Part shown: piece after piece, positions 49,701 through 62,084 of the stretch | How positions within the stretch are numbered: position 1 is the first letter of the stretch | Layout: every line of letters starts with the position of its first letter | Assembly: GCA_964019425.1 (NCBI GenBank) | Contig: OZ025861.1 | Coordinates: forward strand, 62,001-126,000 | Source of the DNA: Flectonema sp. DT1601 | Lineage: Eukaryota > Euglenozoa > Diplonemea > Diplonemida > Diplonemidae | Reading direction: 5' to 3' | Length of the DNA stretch: 64,000 nt | Position numbers and translations under genes: made by a program | Notes under the pieces: model-generated | The model's input: the letters and a program-made list of their open reading frames with translations, nothing else | What the model was told of the DNA's origin: nothing | Databases searched by the model: none

Positions 49701-51908
49701 GGGGTCAGTTTTCAATCGCTTGGTGAGATGCTTGCATTCTATTGAACTTCCTATTACTGATTTGAGATTACACTCCACCACACTGTCCTCAGTTGCTTGT
49801 TGTTGTTCTGTTATTACAACAAGGGTATTGTATCTCTCTTTAATTACTTTATTATCTTCTTCCTGTGTGTGCAGTGACATCTGTGATGTCGTTGTCGTAA
49901 CCAATGCGGTGGAGTCTTGTTCATCATTTTCAGCAGACTGGTGTTCATTCAAACGAACTACGTTGATTTCACCAACACCTTTGCCGTCGCTAATATTTTG
50001 TATGTCATCAGGAGATTGATGTTTCCCTCCAGTTGCAGAATTCTGATCGTCAGTCACAAGTACTTCAGATTCGGAAATGTCATGAGAGCGATTTTTCAAC
50101 CGAATATCTTCACCGCCTGATTCATTCCTTCGAGTTGTCTCCTTCACATCTTCCATATTAGTAACTACAAGAGGTTTAACGTCTTCTGGTTGCGATGTCA
50201 ATTTTTCACAAGATATTTTATCCTCCAGATCATCCTTACCATTGGCGTCGTGAATCTTATCAACCTGACTTGAATCCTCTCCGTTGTGTTCCTGTTGTAT
50301 AGTTACAGCCACAGAGACAGGAGGTTCATTTATTAATTCCTTCTGTGATGTGAAGCTCCCTTCTCCTTCAGGTGCTTGAGATTTTCTTCCAACAATTATA
50401 TCTCCTGCAGCAATCTTATCATCTGTGTGAAGAACTTCGATCTGATTGCCTTCAATGTGATCCGTTACTTGTGACTGCTCCGCAGTAATTGTAACTACAG
50501 AGAGAGCTACTTTAGTGATTTCTTTTGCTTCACTAAGTAACTCCTTCTGACATGTGAAGATCTCGTCAGATGTGTGAAGTTCCTTTCCAGAAAGTAAATC
50601 CTCTGAGAAAGCCCCCCCGTGAGCTACGTTCATCTGATCAGTTGGTTCCTTCTCAGTAGCAACTACAGAGACAGCGAGTTCAGATGCCTCGCTAGTTGGT
50701 TCCTTCTCAGTAGCAACTACAGAGACAGCGAGTTCAGATGCCTCGCTAGTTGGTTCCTTCTCAGTAGCAACTACAGAGACAGCGAGTTCAGATGCCTCGC
50801 TACTTAGTTCCTTCTCAGTAGCAACTACAGAGACAGCGAGTTCAGATGCCTCGCTAGTTGGTTCCTTCTCAGTAGCAACTACAGAGACAGCGAGTTCAGA
50901 TGCCTCGCTACTTAGTTCCTTCTCAGTAGCAACTACAGAGACAGCGAGTTCAGATGCCTCGCTAGTTGGTTCCTTCTCAGTAGCAACTACAGAGACAGCG
51001 AGTTCAGATGCCTCGCTAGTTGGTTCCTTCTCAGTAGCAACTACAGAGACAGCGAGTTCAGATGCCTCGCTAGTTGGTTCCTTCTCAGTAGCAACTACAG
51101 AGACAGCGAGTTCAGATGCCTCGCTAGTTGGTTCCTTCTCAGTAGCAACTACAGAGACAGCGAGTTCAGATGCCTCGCTACTTAGTTCCTTCTCAGTAGC
51201 AACTACAGAGACAGCGAGTTCAGATGCCTCGCTAGTTGGTTCCTTCTCAGTAGCAACTACAGAGACAGCGAGTTCAGATGCCTCGCTACTTAGTTCCTTC
51301 TCAGTAGCAACTACAGAGACAGCGAGTTCAGATGCCTCGCTAGTTGGTTCCTTCTCAGTAGCAACTACAGAGACAGCGAGTTCAGATGCCTCGCTAGTTG
51401 GTTCCTTCTCAGTAGCAACTTCTTGGTGATCTTCGTGAACTGTGTTCATCCGATCAGTTTGTTCATTCGGTGATGTTATTTGTGAATGCCCTGCGATGGT
51501 TTCATACTCTTCGACGACAGTCGAATTATCTTCGATCTGAACATGTTCCTGTCGTGGTCTTACTTGTGAATGCTTTACTGTGGTTGTAATTACAGAGAGA
51601 CAGAGCTCAGTGCTGGTTGGTTCTTTCTCAGTCTTTTGATGTCTTTCGTGAGCAACATTAATTTGAACTACATCATCATCAAGGTGTTCTCCCTGAGGAG
51701 GTATTTGTGAATTCTCCGGGACAGGGATCGTTCCATCTTTGGATTTGTCAGAAGCCCTCTCTTCTGCAGCAGCTTTTTGATTGTCTCCTTCCTGACTTTC
51801 GGTGGGTACATTCTCCTCGAGGGCACTGCTACAACTAACAATCACTTCCTCACGATGTTGGAATGTGGATGAGGCGGTGCTTCCTCCTGAAGTACCCGAT
51901 GCTTCCAT
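46773..51908 (-). CDS. Giant repeat-rich protein with six ~45-residue modules and UBA-like end
   Basis: A single 1,711-codon frame from ATG to TAG. Residues about 162-423 are 14 full copies plus a partial of an 18-residue repeat (ATEKEPTSEASELAVSVV). A long acidic, Gln/Asn-rich part follows (to about 1,000). Residues about 1,155-1,655 hold six modules of roughly 45 residues, consensus EAAINYILENAAFFG plus EAESVLKEYGSLEEVV plus FHED, separated by basic linkers with DLIKNINSK. The last 50 residues (VDLLLSVIGAGHSANDARQL) look like a UBA/CUE-type ubiquitin-binding fold. I do not recognise the protein. A scaffold or ubiquitin-linked role is a guess. The start lies below TTTCTTATTAG, a plausible trans-splice site. 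Confidence 0.8.
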   Translation of the reverse strand: MEASGTSGGSTASSTFQHREEVIVSCSSALEENVPTESQEGDNQKAAAEERASDKSKDGTIPVPENSQIPPQGEHLDDDVVQINVAHERHQKTEKEPTSTELCLSVITTTVKHSQVRPRQEHVQIEDNSTVVEEYETIAGHSQITSPNEQTDRMNTVHEDHQEVATEKEPTSEASELAVSVVATEKEPTSEASELAVSVVATEKELSSEASELAVSVVATEKEPTSEASELAVSVVATEKELSSEASELAVSVVATEKEPTSEASELAVSVVATEKEPTSEASELAVSVVATEKEPTSEASELAVSVVATEKEPTSEASELAVSVVATEKELSSEASELAVSVVATEKEPTSEASELAVSVVATEKELSSEASELAVSVVATEKEPTSEASELAVSVVATEKEPTSEASELAVSVVATEKEPTDQMNVAHGGAFSEDLLSGKELHTSDEIFTCQKELLSEAKEITKVALSVVTITAEQSQVTDHIEGNQIEVLHTDDKIAAGDIIVGRKSQAPEGEGSFTSQKELINEPPVSVAVTIQQEHNGEDSSQVDKIHDANGKDDLEDKISCEKLTSQPEDVKPLVVTNMEDVKETTRRNESGGEDIRLKNRSHDISESEVLVTDDQNSATGGKHQSPDDIQNISDGKGVGEINVVRLNEHQSAENDEQDSTALVTTTTSQMSLHTQEEDNKVIKERYNTLVVITEQQQATEDSVVECNLKSVIGSSIECKHLTKRLKTDPADEVHSQNALTTLTEQTQTGKTTNTNAITSESLCEDDCEATKLKTQTSETNQQQPSVPIKNLVEVIQSENSNNTNNNNNNNNNVDNQIEVISSDELITESRLTNIRYDAVESKTHLIKSKHPIDTHKEILKCDNSNETSLVGCDEVITQSEYRSDVPQQRSQLSDNCSSTVTKIKRQRCSQVDDQLKQSTESADRVSNLPTSRSVKRESPEANNQLKRPKIQRNDVPPNGNNHSELEVIQHNNDIKLITDLVMDEISESVLENIKESAEEDDVSQLDEMLSLLEESDFTNCQGMWSDQSEIFTTSSYKKLIEIKEDTQTFSCLYNNNSDCAPPSPNCDLAVGRMHRYVTEAMSLSSFIHNSVPEYSERRGLLGSLLLNYSLSVGLEDFDLIKHVVTHHWEYAMRNPPSSVVVRQEMKLQFEFQLAVSFLWENSTEYGITTRDNAENIIKAFGSLDSFLSSHKTRNQTAIPLGESNQNVVSCKHRSLHSWQRLSDTIEIKQKARIPLTAEQQRQQREEAALDFILQNSMFFGVKSTQEAKAVLSDYGSLEEVVKFQEDHQKEHNSKEVQLKTIHSKVSLRSASVPSEKEEMQQKQRAAVNYILENAAFFAAHSTTEAQVVLSEYESFEELVSFQEHCRGTSFSKSKLKQPKHPKDIIHNQNDLIKNINSKQTKSSQTQSSQEEAQQRREAAINYILVNKKFFSATSTTEAESILTEYGSLEEIIKFHEDCRCRDLNNKSKQQQNTREGIIHKQSDLIRNINCKLANESQVTSSEEEARLRKEAAVSFIMENSSFFAVSSTSEAEVVYSEFGSFEELVQSHENWKGDVLPKSQPPSKDVIHKQKDLLKSINSKTAKAPSTEEEAKQRKEAAINYILENAAFFGARTAPEAESVLKEYGSLEEVVTFHEDSTTGKLQQVTEKLINNQTDDKVDLLLSVIGAGHSANDARQLLINHNGDTAKAAATALRLVESNSMTCA
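50641..51423 (-). repeat. 54-bp coding minisatellite (14.5 copies)
   Basis: Units of exactly 54 bp differ by a PT/LS dipeptide variant (GTTGG or CTTAG on the plus strand). In protein order the variants run PPLPLPP PPLPLPP P, so a 7-unit block has been duplicated. The frame is never broken, which fits selection or a recent origin. Confidence 0.95.
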
Positions 51909-51948
51909 CTTTCTTGGAGTGCCTTAGTAAAGTAAACAATTTAACCAA

Positions 51949-51966
51949 CTAATAAGAAAGCGAACA
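51949..51966 (-). promoter_or_regulatory. Possible trans-splice acceptor of giant repeat gene
   Basis: Minus strand ACTGTTCGCTTTCTTATTAG; AG about 40 nt above the ATG at 51908. Confidence 0.45.
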
Positions 51967-53084
51967 GTACTGGCAATACAAGCTCTGCCACTACTACACC
52001 CATAGGGGAAATTATTATCCTGTTGAGGTAGAAAAACAAGTAAAACACCATTACACATAAAAACAATTGACAGGAAAACGGGGTAGGGATTGTAAGTTCG
52101 ACTGGTACGCGGCTGGTGTGGTACGTATGCATTGTGACTTTTGTGTGCGCGTGTTCTTTTTTCTTTTCCTATTCCCTTTTTTTTTTTTTCTTCTCTTTTT
52201 TTCTCTCCTTGTTGTAAAATATTCCATGTGTATCTACGTGTACAGTCACACCAACAATAATTCACAATACCACACGCAGCCCAGCTTTATCGGGCGTAAA
52301 AATAATTTAAAAAAAAAAGAAAAGAAAAGAAAAGAAATCAACCACTACTAATGAAGAAAGGGAGGGGGAAATTGTTTTTGTAAGAAGAAACCGAAAGAAA
52401 TCGCTCGAAAGCTAAAATAAAAAAATTTGGGGGGGAGAGGGGTGAGGGAGGGAGGAGGAAAAAACGGGAAAACAGCGGGGGGGAAAAGGAAATTGCGGAA
52501 ACGGTAATGTCCATCACCTAGCTAAGCTGACTGTACGGTTAGCTAAATAACAAAAAAAAAAAAAAAAAATAACAATAAAAAAAAAACAGTAACAATAATC
52601 AAGCTTCACCAACATGTAAGATTTTTCTTGTTTTTGCTTTTTTCTGTTCTTTTTCTTTTTTTTTTTTTTTTTTCTGCTTCTCTCAACTCGTCTCCGAAAT
52701 TCCCCATCCAGTAGCCTGCACACTAACTGCTGTGGGGCAACGGACACCAGTCGTAGAGCACTCATTCAGTGGACAATGCGTATTGATTTCCTCCTTATTT
52801 AAAGTATTGAGAAAAGACCGTTACCTTTAGAAGGGAGCAAATAAAAAAGGTGATGAACGGAAAGTGTTCAAAAAGAATAGGGTGGAAGGGTGAAAAAGAA
52901 AAATGGTGGCAAAAAAAAAAAAAAAAGTGAGCACAGCAAGCATACACTGACCCCTTGTAGTTGGCAAGTGTAGCAGCGCCAAGACATTGCGAAATACTCA
53001 CGGATTGCGAGTTGTAGAAAACTCTCCTCGCTTTTTTTTTTTTTTTTTTGAAAAACAAATAGAAGAGCAAAAACAATAGGTACC

Positions 53085-53128
<44 letters not shown>

Positions 53129-55831
53129 AAAGAAGGGTACACCCCGCAACTCATACCAAAAATACTTTGTAAACTTATCACTGGTAAGACGTGCACATAC
53201 GAACATTTCATCTTTTCCGTGGCTGACAGCCGTAGAATTAAATGCAGTTGTAGAAAAAAGGCCCAATCACTTTACATAGGATCATAGTTATATTTAAAAA
53301 CGGGTTCAGCAAAGATTGCTTAGAATTCCGATGAAAACGGAGAGAGAGAAACACAACACCCAAGACATTGTTGCTGTGCGAGTGTGACCGAATAGTCATT
53401 AATAACTCGTCGTAGTCTTCTTCTTTTTTTTTTTTTTTTTTTAACGGTTGCAAAAAGATGCGAATAATGCTAAAGGGGAAAAAAGGGGAGGAAAAGAAAA
53501 AAAGAAAAAAACAGTTTGCAAAGAAGAACCTGCATCTCTCTCCTTCAGGTGTATTTTTAGAGGGAATCTTGATTCATTACAGCAGGTTATTTTTTTTTTT
53601 TTTTTTTTTTTTTCCCCGCGAAATCTGCCTGAGAGCTGGTGCTTTGTCTTTTTAGTGACAAAGCAAGCGTCTCTCTCGAGTCAAGATGTCATCATGTTGT
53701 GGAAGGAATGAGGTTTCAAAGCGCTGCAATTGGAATTTCGTTCTTTCCTTTTTTTTTTTTTTTTTTTGTTTCCCTTCAATAATTGGATTCCGATGTAATG
53801 TTTTTTTTTTTCGTCTTTTGTGGGGAGAGAGTACTGGGAGCACATTGCACGCAACGCGGAAGAGGCGAGTTACCTTTTTTGTTTTGGTTTTTGTTCTGTT
53901 TTCCGTCTTCTGGAGGAAGGTTACTCATCACGTAAGCACGCGGTGGCCAATACTGTTGGCAGTGGATCAAGGTGAGAGAGGGGATGAAACAGTCTGCACA
54001 CATGCGTACCTTTTATAGCAAATTCAATGATTGTTTTTTTTTCTAAACCCAACAATCTACCCGAATACAAGATAGTTATCAGAGAAATGATAAGAAACTA
54101 GTTGTTATGTACAACATGTTTACTTAGCTAAAAGGATCAGTTTTTGAGTCAGTTAGCGTCTTGCTTTTTTTTTTTTTTTTCATCGTCAATAAAAAAAAGA
54201 AGAGTTTTTTTTCCTTTCCACATTGGATCACTTATTTTCAAGTTTAACACGTTTAACAAAGTAACGACGTCAGTTGAGCAACTGAACCTTGGCAACCCGA
54301 AAATAAGACAAACATGGGAGAGGAAAAAAAAACTATTTCCTTTTTTTTTTTTTTTTTTTTTTTTAAGAACTGTAGAACAAAAAAAAAAAGAGGAAAAAAA
54401 AAAACAGACGTTAAAAGATTTTGAAGCAATAAAAAAGACGGAAAAAAAAAAAAAAAAAAAGAGAGAAGGCAAGAAAGACCAACCCACACAGTAATACGTC
54501 TTTGGGGTAAAAAACACATCACTGAGACTTATCACCCACAGGGACGAAACTAACAAGTGTAAAGCAGGAAGGAGAATGGAAAAAAAAAGTGTTAGCGCTG
54601 CTTCAGCATAGTTGAAGCCAACGCTGTAGAGTAAATGAGAATTTAGAGAAAAGAATCATTCTCCAATAGTAATGCGATTTTTGTGCAAAGGGTTGCAAGT
54701 TAGAGCTGACGTTTGGGCTTTTTTTTGGTTATAATTTGAACATACAAAGGGGTGCTTTTTTTTCTGAAGATAACCACGAACATAAAACGCTACTGCACCA
54801 ACAACCCCCGCATATGGCCGATTCAACTTATTAATATATATTTTTTTTTTTTTTTTTTTACCGTATTTTTTCTTGTTTTTGTTTGAACTTTAAAAAAAAA
54901 GAAAACAAAAAAAAAAAGAAAAATAAATAAATAAATAATAATAATAATAATAGCGCTCAGCTTCTGCTGACTACACACATCAATAAAAAAATAATTAAAA
55001 TGATTTCTCTTTAATTTTTTTTTTGTTTTTTCTGCGCGCAAAAGATAAACCAACCAACATGCCAAATTAGTAATTCCCTGTGCACGGCACCCCTTTTTTG
55101 GGGCTCTGTGTATTTCGCTAGCAACACGAGAAACAAACATCAAAGGAAAAAAGAAAACACATATAAGGAAAACATAGAAAAAATGAAAGAAGGAAAAAAT
55201 AAAATAAAAACCAGTTTCTGAAAACCACTTCTGAAGATAATGAAATTGACCAGGCAGATGCAGGTGATGTTTTTTTTTTTTTTTCAATAAAGCAGTTGCC
55301 CAAACACGCTGCGTGTACAGACGAACCAAAAAATTGTTAGGAGAGAAAACGATTAAAAAGAGGAAGTGAGAGATTGGTGTGCACTCCCATCAAAGAAGAG
55401 AGTGCACACAACAAGAATGCGTACATACATGCGAAATGTTTAAACTCCAAAGACTACTTCTTTTTTTTTTTTTTTATACCTGACCGCCTCTCCCGTCACT
55501 TCAGTATTTGGTATCGGAATGCGATGAATTTTTTTCAACAACTGAAACCCTGCCTTTGTTCGATTTCATTAGCAAAGCAAGGCTATACACTCATTGAAGA
55601 TTTTATTTTATTTTTTTTAAAAAAAACAATTAAAAAATAAACTATCATATGAATCTGATTAACACATGGGAGAGCAGCCTTTTGCTCAAGCCAATTTTTT
55701 CAATGTAAAATAAGAACAGTACTAACTATTAAAAAAGTGTACAAGTTTTTTTTTTTTTTTTTTTTTTTGTTGTTTTGTTTTTTCTTTGGTACCTAAACCG
55801 CAAAGAACTTCTTTACTAAGCCTGCAACACA

Positions 55832-55870
<39 letters not shown>

Positions 55871-56122
55871 CAGAACAAGCTAATTAAAAAAAAAATTAAA
55901 ACAATAAAAATAACTTGCCTCTATTGTTTTTGCACGCCAGTCTAACTCCACCATGACAGATAGAGAGACTGACATTTAATGAAAGTGGATAACGTGATTT
56001 TAAAGCTATACTAGTTGTTGAAGTTGGTTGCCCGAAATGGGAACAATCGCATTAGGGTGTTGGGTACGGGAGGGGACGAGAATCATCTCAGAGTAAAAAA
56101 AAGACCAGCTCCACAAACGAAC

Positions 56123-56159
<37 letters not shown>

Positions 56160-57166
56160 GGTGGTGGTAGAAAAGAGACCAGCATCAACAATAACACCAT
56201 CCCTAATCTTCACTTTTTTTAAAGAAGCATTCCATGCGTAAGGAAATCACCACACAATGTAACCAGATTCCACATATGTTTGGTCTGGACCGAGAAATTG
56301 AGCACAACTGCACTGTAGGTTTTCCGTTTCCCATCCGCTTCTCAATACCGTGTAAAGATTCTTCTTCGCAAAAAAAAAAAAATGGAGGAAGAAGAATTTT
56401 TACAGATGATGAGTAAGCAGTAATGGAAAATAAGTATACAACTGACAAGAATAAAAAAAAATGAAAGAATAACAAAACTTGTATCAAATTTGAAGGAGCA
56501 ACAAGGACCATCATGGAGAATATTTCCTGCTTAGCAATTTTGTAATTACTATCACGCCGCTTGGCATCACGTGCATTACTGCTTTATTATTATTTTTTCT
56601 TCTCCCTATATTTGCCGTTTTCAAAAGAAAAAAAGAAGGAAAAAAAAAAAAAAAAAAAATAGAAATATAATGAATATAAAAAAAAATAAAATAAAAATTA
56701 CACACACGAAAAAAAAAAAAAAAAAAAAAAAAAATGGGGAAATTCTGCACCTTGGTAAGCGCAATTAGGATTGCAGACTCCTAGAATTCCTATTGATGGG
56801 GTTTCGGGGACAGTAATTTCTTCATCCTAAACAGGAGGCCATTTTTTTTCCTATAGTCGAGACCACGGAATAGCTGAAGCGAAGTGGGAACGTCTTCCAA
56901 GAAATCACAAGACCGACAGGTCAGATCTTCAGGAGTATAACTTCCTAGGCCGGTAACTCTACAACAAGCAAAACAAACTACAGCGACAGCTTTGCTGCAA
57001 GGAGAGTTCGTGGCGGCTCGGGTACACAGCAGAAACTGTAGTAACAGACGAAAAAAAAAAAAAGATAAGGGTTGCGCGGGGGGTGATAAAAAATAACTGC
57101 AAACGGCGAGTCTCGGAAGCATAGCTTCACGAGGGAGTCGGCGTTTTTCTACGTCGATCTAGAAGC

Positions 57167-57197
<31 letters not shown>

Positions 57198-60100
57198 CCT
57201 TAGTACGAAACAGGGAATAAAAAGATTCTCTTTTAGTTAAACTTACTGAAATATCAACACAACCTAATCAGCATCACAAAATAAAACAGACTTGGGAACT
57301 GAGTCCGCAAGGCTGCAATACCAACCCTACTGATGCTTGAGAAAAGATGCTACTGACATGATTCCTCAGAACAAAAATATCGGAACCGATTTTCCTCCAA
57401 ATCTCTAGATTTTTAAGACAGAGTTAAGACAGGGTAATAATAGCCCCCGTTCATCTTCGAAAAGGAAATTAGAATTACGTGAACGTCCCAAGTGATACAT
57501 ATTGTTCTCTTTATTGTTGTTCCCTTTTCGAAAGATGTACGAATCTTAAAAAAAAACCCCTCGGAAATCGTGTCGTGGATGGCATTGGGAAAAGGAGTGG
57601 GGGAAAAAAAAAGAAAAAAACAACCTGACTTACTTTGGTTTTATAACGTTAGTCCTGGCTGCTGCTTGCTAACAGCATACGGTTACACAAGGGGGGTTCC
57701 CCTTTTTTTTTTAAAACTTCAGCCAAAGTTTACAGCTGCTTGATCATTTAGCCCCTTGTGCTACTTTGAATTGCAAAAGAAAAAAAAATAATAATAAATA
57801 AATAAATAAAAAATGAAACATAAAAAAAAAGATAAAAAGATTTTGTGCGTTAATTTTTATTTTTTTTTCTTTTTCCCTTTTTTTTTTTTTTTTTTTTTTT
57901 TTTTGTAAATTCTTTTTTTTTTCCCTCCTCTCTTAAATTGCCGATGAAAAGAATAATGCGACAGCAATGCAACCAACAGAGCATATACTTAAACCCAAAA
58001 TAGTATCCAGGTGCTATAAGAATACCTGTACGCAGTTTTTTGCAAGCTATATTCAGCTACGGCTAATCAGAATAAAATCACTACGCCGAGGCGAACCTAT
58101 AAACAAAGAAAAAAAAAAAAAAAAAAAAAAAAAATAGTAAAACTCGTGTTGCCAAACCATCTTTTTGTACCCCGAGCAGTCTACACGTTATCTTACTCGT
58201 GATGGATTTCTGGTGAAATAAAGACGAGCAAAAAAAAAAAAAAAAGAAAGAAAAAGAAAGAAAAAGAAAAAGAAAAAGAAAAGGGGAAAGACAATAAATG
58301 AACTCGAATAGAAACAACATATCAGCAACAGATGCCATTGACAAAAAGAGGGGAAAAGAACCAAAAGAAATGGGAGGGGTCAGTAATCCACGGAGGTTTG
58401 GCTCCGTGTCTGCTGTTTTTTTTTTTTTTTACTAATTCTTTATCTCATCACAAAAAGAAGCATATTTTCTAACACAGTGTACACCACTTTAACAGATACT
58501 GTGCTTTGGTTTTGGAGAAAATGACACTGGAAAAACACTATATCATCTTATACCAGATGAATGAATGCTGAATTACAAAGCAAGTTACAATAGCGACAAG
58601 ACACCACAGCCCACGGGAAAAGAAAATTTTTAGAGGGGGGGAAGAGAGAGAAAAAAAAAAAAAAAAAAACCGGAAATGAAGAAGCAATCGGACAGAGTGC
58701 TATAAGCCATCTGCCAGTAAGCATAAAATAAACAGATTGAAAGTGTAATTAAAGAGAAAAAAAAAGCAAAAAAAAAAAAACTCGCGTTTCCCGTGTCTCC
58801 ATGTCTTGTCGATACAGGCTTTGTAACTTAATTTTAGACAATCACCAAGAACACACTCTGAAAGAGGTATAAAACTATGATTCTGTGCAATTTTTTATAT
58901 TTTTTTTTTTAAAATTTTTATTTTTACTCTTTAGCCCATGTAATTATGTTGGGATAAGATCTTTTCATATTTGAATTTGAATTTTTTTTTTTTTTTTTTT
59001 TTTTTGAATTTTTAAAAGAATTTGAAAAAAATCCCTCCTGGACAAATTCCCTTCTGATTGTTCTCGCGTTGCAAGCGACACCTAAAGATGAAGAAGAAGA
59101 AAAAAAATACAAATCAAGAATAACTATAACGTAATACGATGAAAGAAAACAAAAAATAAAATGGTAGAGGGCAGGGTCGGGGAAACAAAAAAAAATATAT
59201 CACCCTGTGTAACTAAAGTTAAAATTTCGTGAAGAAGAATAATAAAGTAATATTTGAAAGAAAAAAAAAAACACCCGTTGGTGGGGGACACCGCAACCGT
59301 AGCCACACGACAGGGGGCTGAGAGGGAAACCTGGGTGGCTACAAAGAAAAAAAAAGGGAAACAACAAAAAAAAAAAAACTGGTAAGAGAAACAAGGGTGA
59401 GCAGAAATGTCATAGGGGTAGACTAAATGTGGACCTGTTTTCAGGCTTTGTTGTTTTTTTTTTTTTTTGAAAATGTTTTGGGATGGAATGGCCCTCCAAC
59501 TAAGAAAATAAAACACAAGATGTTTGATTTAACCAGAGAAGCCTAATATTCCATCCCCACGTGTAAGAATTATAATTAAAGCTCCCAAAGCACAAGCGTA
59601 GGCTCTGAATTCACCTTACGTGAAGGTCATACATAGCTAAAAGAATGCTTCTTTGGTTGTGTAATTTGATTTTTTTTTTTTTCCCGTTTTCTTTTTTTTT
59701 TCCCCCCTCCAGCATACCTCCAAAGCACAGAAACAATGAAAAAAAAAAAAAATAATGCAAATTGAAAAGGGTATGAGTTTAAAATGTGCTTCGATCACCT
59801 CAGTGGAGGGAAAGTAAAAAAAAAAAAAAAAAAAAAAAATAAGTAAAAAAAAAATATTTTAAAAAAAAAAACAAAGAGAATTTGAATCCTCCAGAGAAAA
59901 AGAACCATGAAAAAAAAAAAAAACAGAAGGAACGCAAAACGATTTTTGCTGAACGCAACTGGCTAACAGACGTAAGAAACAATAAACACTTGAACCAGCG
60001 CGTGCAGATAACTTTCTTGACAAAATGTTTTTTTTTTTTTTTTGGGAGCAAAATATCTCAATACTATTGCCCGTTAAAGAGCGTTTGTTTTTTTTTTTTT

Positions 60101-62053
60101 TTTTTGGCTTCAGCTAATACAAAATACTGGCGGGTTGAGGGGAGCAGGGAAAAGAACAAAAAAAAAAAAAAAAAAAAAAAGAAGAATAACGGGGGAATTT
60201 GGAATCGGAGAGACAAAAAAAAAAAAAAGTGCTGAAAATAATCAAATGATAAAGCTTTACTTAATATCACATGGAATTTTCAGAGAAAAGTCAGCAGAAA
60301 AAAAGATCAAAAAAAAAAAACTTTTTTTTCCAAGGATTTGCATGCGCTAACATAGTAATACTTTTGACTGGAATTGAGAGGAAGGCAAATAAATAAATGA
60401 AATGTATGAATATGTGTGTAGACGTAAATATAAAAACCGCACAACAAGTGCAGCACATGCAAATCCCATAGAACATAAACTTTTAATTTTCACCCTTTTC
60501 CTTATTTTTTTTTTTTTTTTTTTGTATTTTCTTTCTATATATTTTTCCTTCTTTTTTTTTTTTTTTTTTTTTTTTTTTCCATAACTCAATAATATTACCG
60601 AAAGGGACAAAAAGACAGTAGATAGGGATGCAGCACCATAAAAAATATTTGTGCTGTAATAGATGTCAAATACCACGTGACCCCTTCTTCTAGGTCCAAG
60701 AGCGCAACGTCCTCTGCAAAGCTCTCTTCTCAAAAAGAGGGAATGGTATTCTCCATTGTGTTTGCTTTATATTTCATTTCAGATTCGCCAAAGGTATAGT
60801 GGGGGTAGGTTGGAGTAAGAAGAAACGTATTTGTGAATAGTTGGTAATTTTGTTTTTTTCTAGAATTTTTTTTTTTTTTTTTTTAATCTTTGCCGCTTAG
60901 ACAGCAGCTTTTTTATTTTTTTTTTTATTTTGGCTTTTTTTTTTTTAAATGTTTTTTTTTTGTTTTTATTTTATTTTATTTTTTTTTGTTTTTTTTTTTT
61001 TTTTTTGGGTCGGCCTGAAGGCACCCTATTCCAAAGCAACATAGCAACGAGGATAAGAAACACAAACACACACAACCAGGAATATTCGCCTCGTTAATCA
61101 ATCATAGGCTCCACCGATTTTTTTTTTTTTTTTTTTTTTTTTCAAAACGTTTTTCTTATAATAGGGGAAAAGGAAAAAAACTAGAAATCTCCCTGACGAA
61201 CCAGATATGGAAAATAGCAAAAAAAAAAAAAATAGGGAAAAACTGGGTAATAATTGCTCTCACTCTTGTTGTTTTATTTTATTTATTTTTTTTTTTTTTT
61301 AAATCTTCTCGTGATGAGTGTAAGAATCTTACGCACCAAACAAGCAGGATAATAGGAAAGTCAAAAGGGGGGGGAAAAAAATCAGAGAAGGAAAAAATAA
61401 AAAAGGGTACAAAATATTGTTAGTTGTCGGAGTTGTGACATAAGTTAAATACTTGAGATGTACGCCTAGTGCTGGTGAAGAATAAGGCGCACGATTTTTT
61501 AGCTATGTTCACAAGATATCCTATTTTTGCAACTAACTTACATAACACTTTTCAAAAAATAAAAAAAAAATAACAGTAATCAGCAACAGCTATACCGAAG
61601 AAAATAGATAGAAATCCCAGGTGGGCTCTTGTACTCTCCCACCTATTAATAGCAAAAAAAAGGGAAATTCGGGATAAAAAAGAGTAGAAAAAGGAAAAAA
61701 ATAAACTAACATCCAACGCAATATGTAATAGAGACCTAAAAGTAGAAGGAAGCGGAATTATTAATCCCAGTGTGCCCGAGGGAAAAAAAAAGAAATAGGG
61801 CGAAGCATATCCAAGGGACATGGCATGTCCGTAGGCAGGCTCCGAAAGAAATAACATAAGGAATGACAAGCTACCTTGTTTCCACACGTGAGATAGCACC
61901 CACACGGGAAAGGCTTGTCCCGCCGTTATGAATAAACACCACCTCCACCTGAGAGTGTAATGTTGTCACAGCAGGGTTTCAAGCCCCGTGTGACAACAAA
62001 AAAAAAATAAAAAAAAAAAAAAAAAATTGGCAAAGTTTACTTTTTTTTACTCA

Positions 62054-62084
<31 letters not shown>

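Noticed and set aside
56790..57122. 110-codon ATG frame in the gene-poor region
   Set aside because: Codon balance is better than that of its neighbours, but it includes a T12 run and a CTACAG acceptor-like site and resembles no protein; not strong enough to call.
61552..61905. Hydrophobic 117-codon frame
   Set aside because: It has no ATG start, and its hydrophobicity follows from T-rich DNA.
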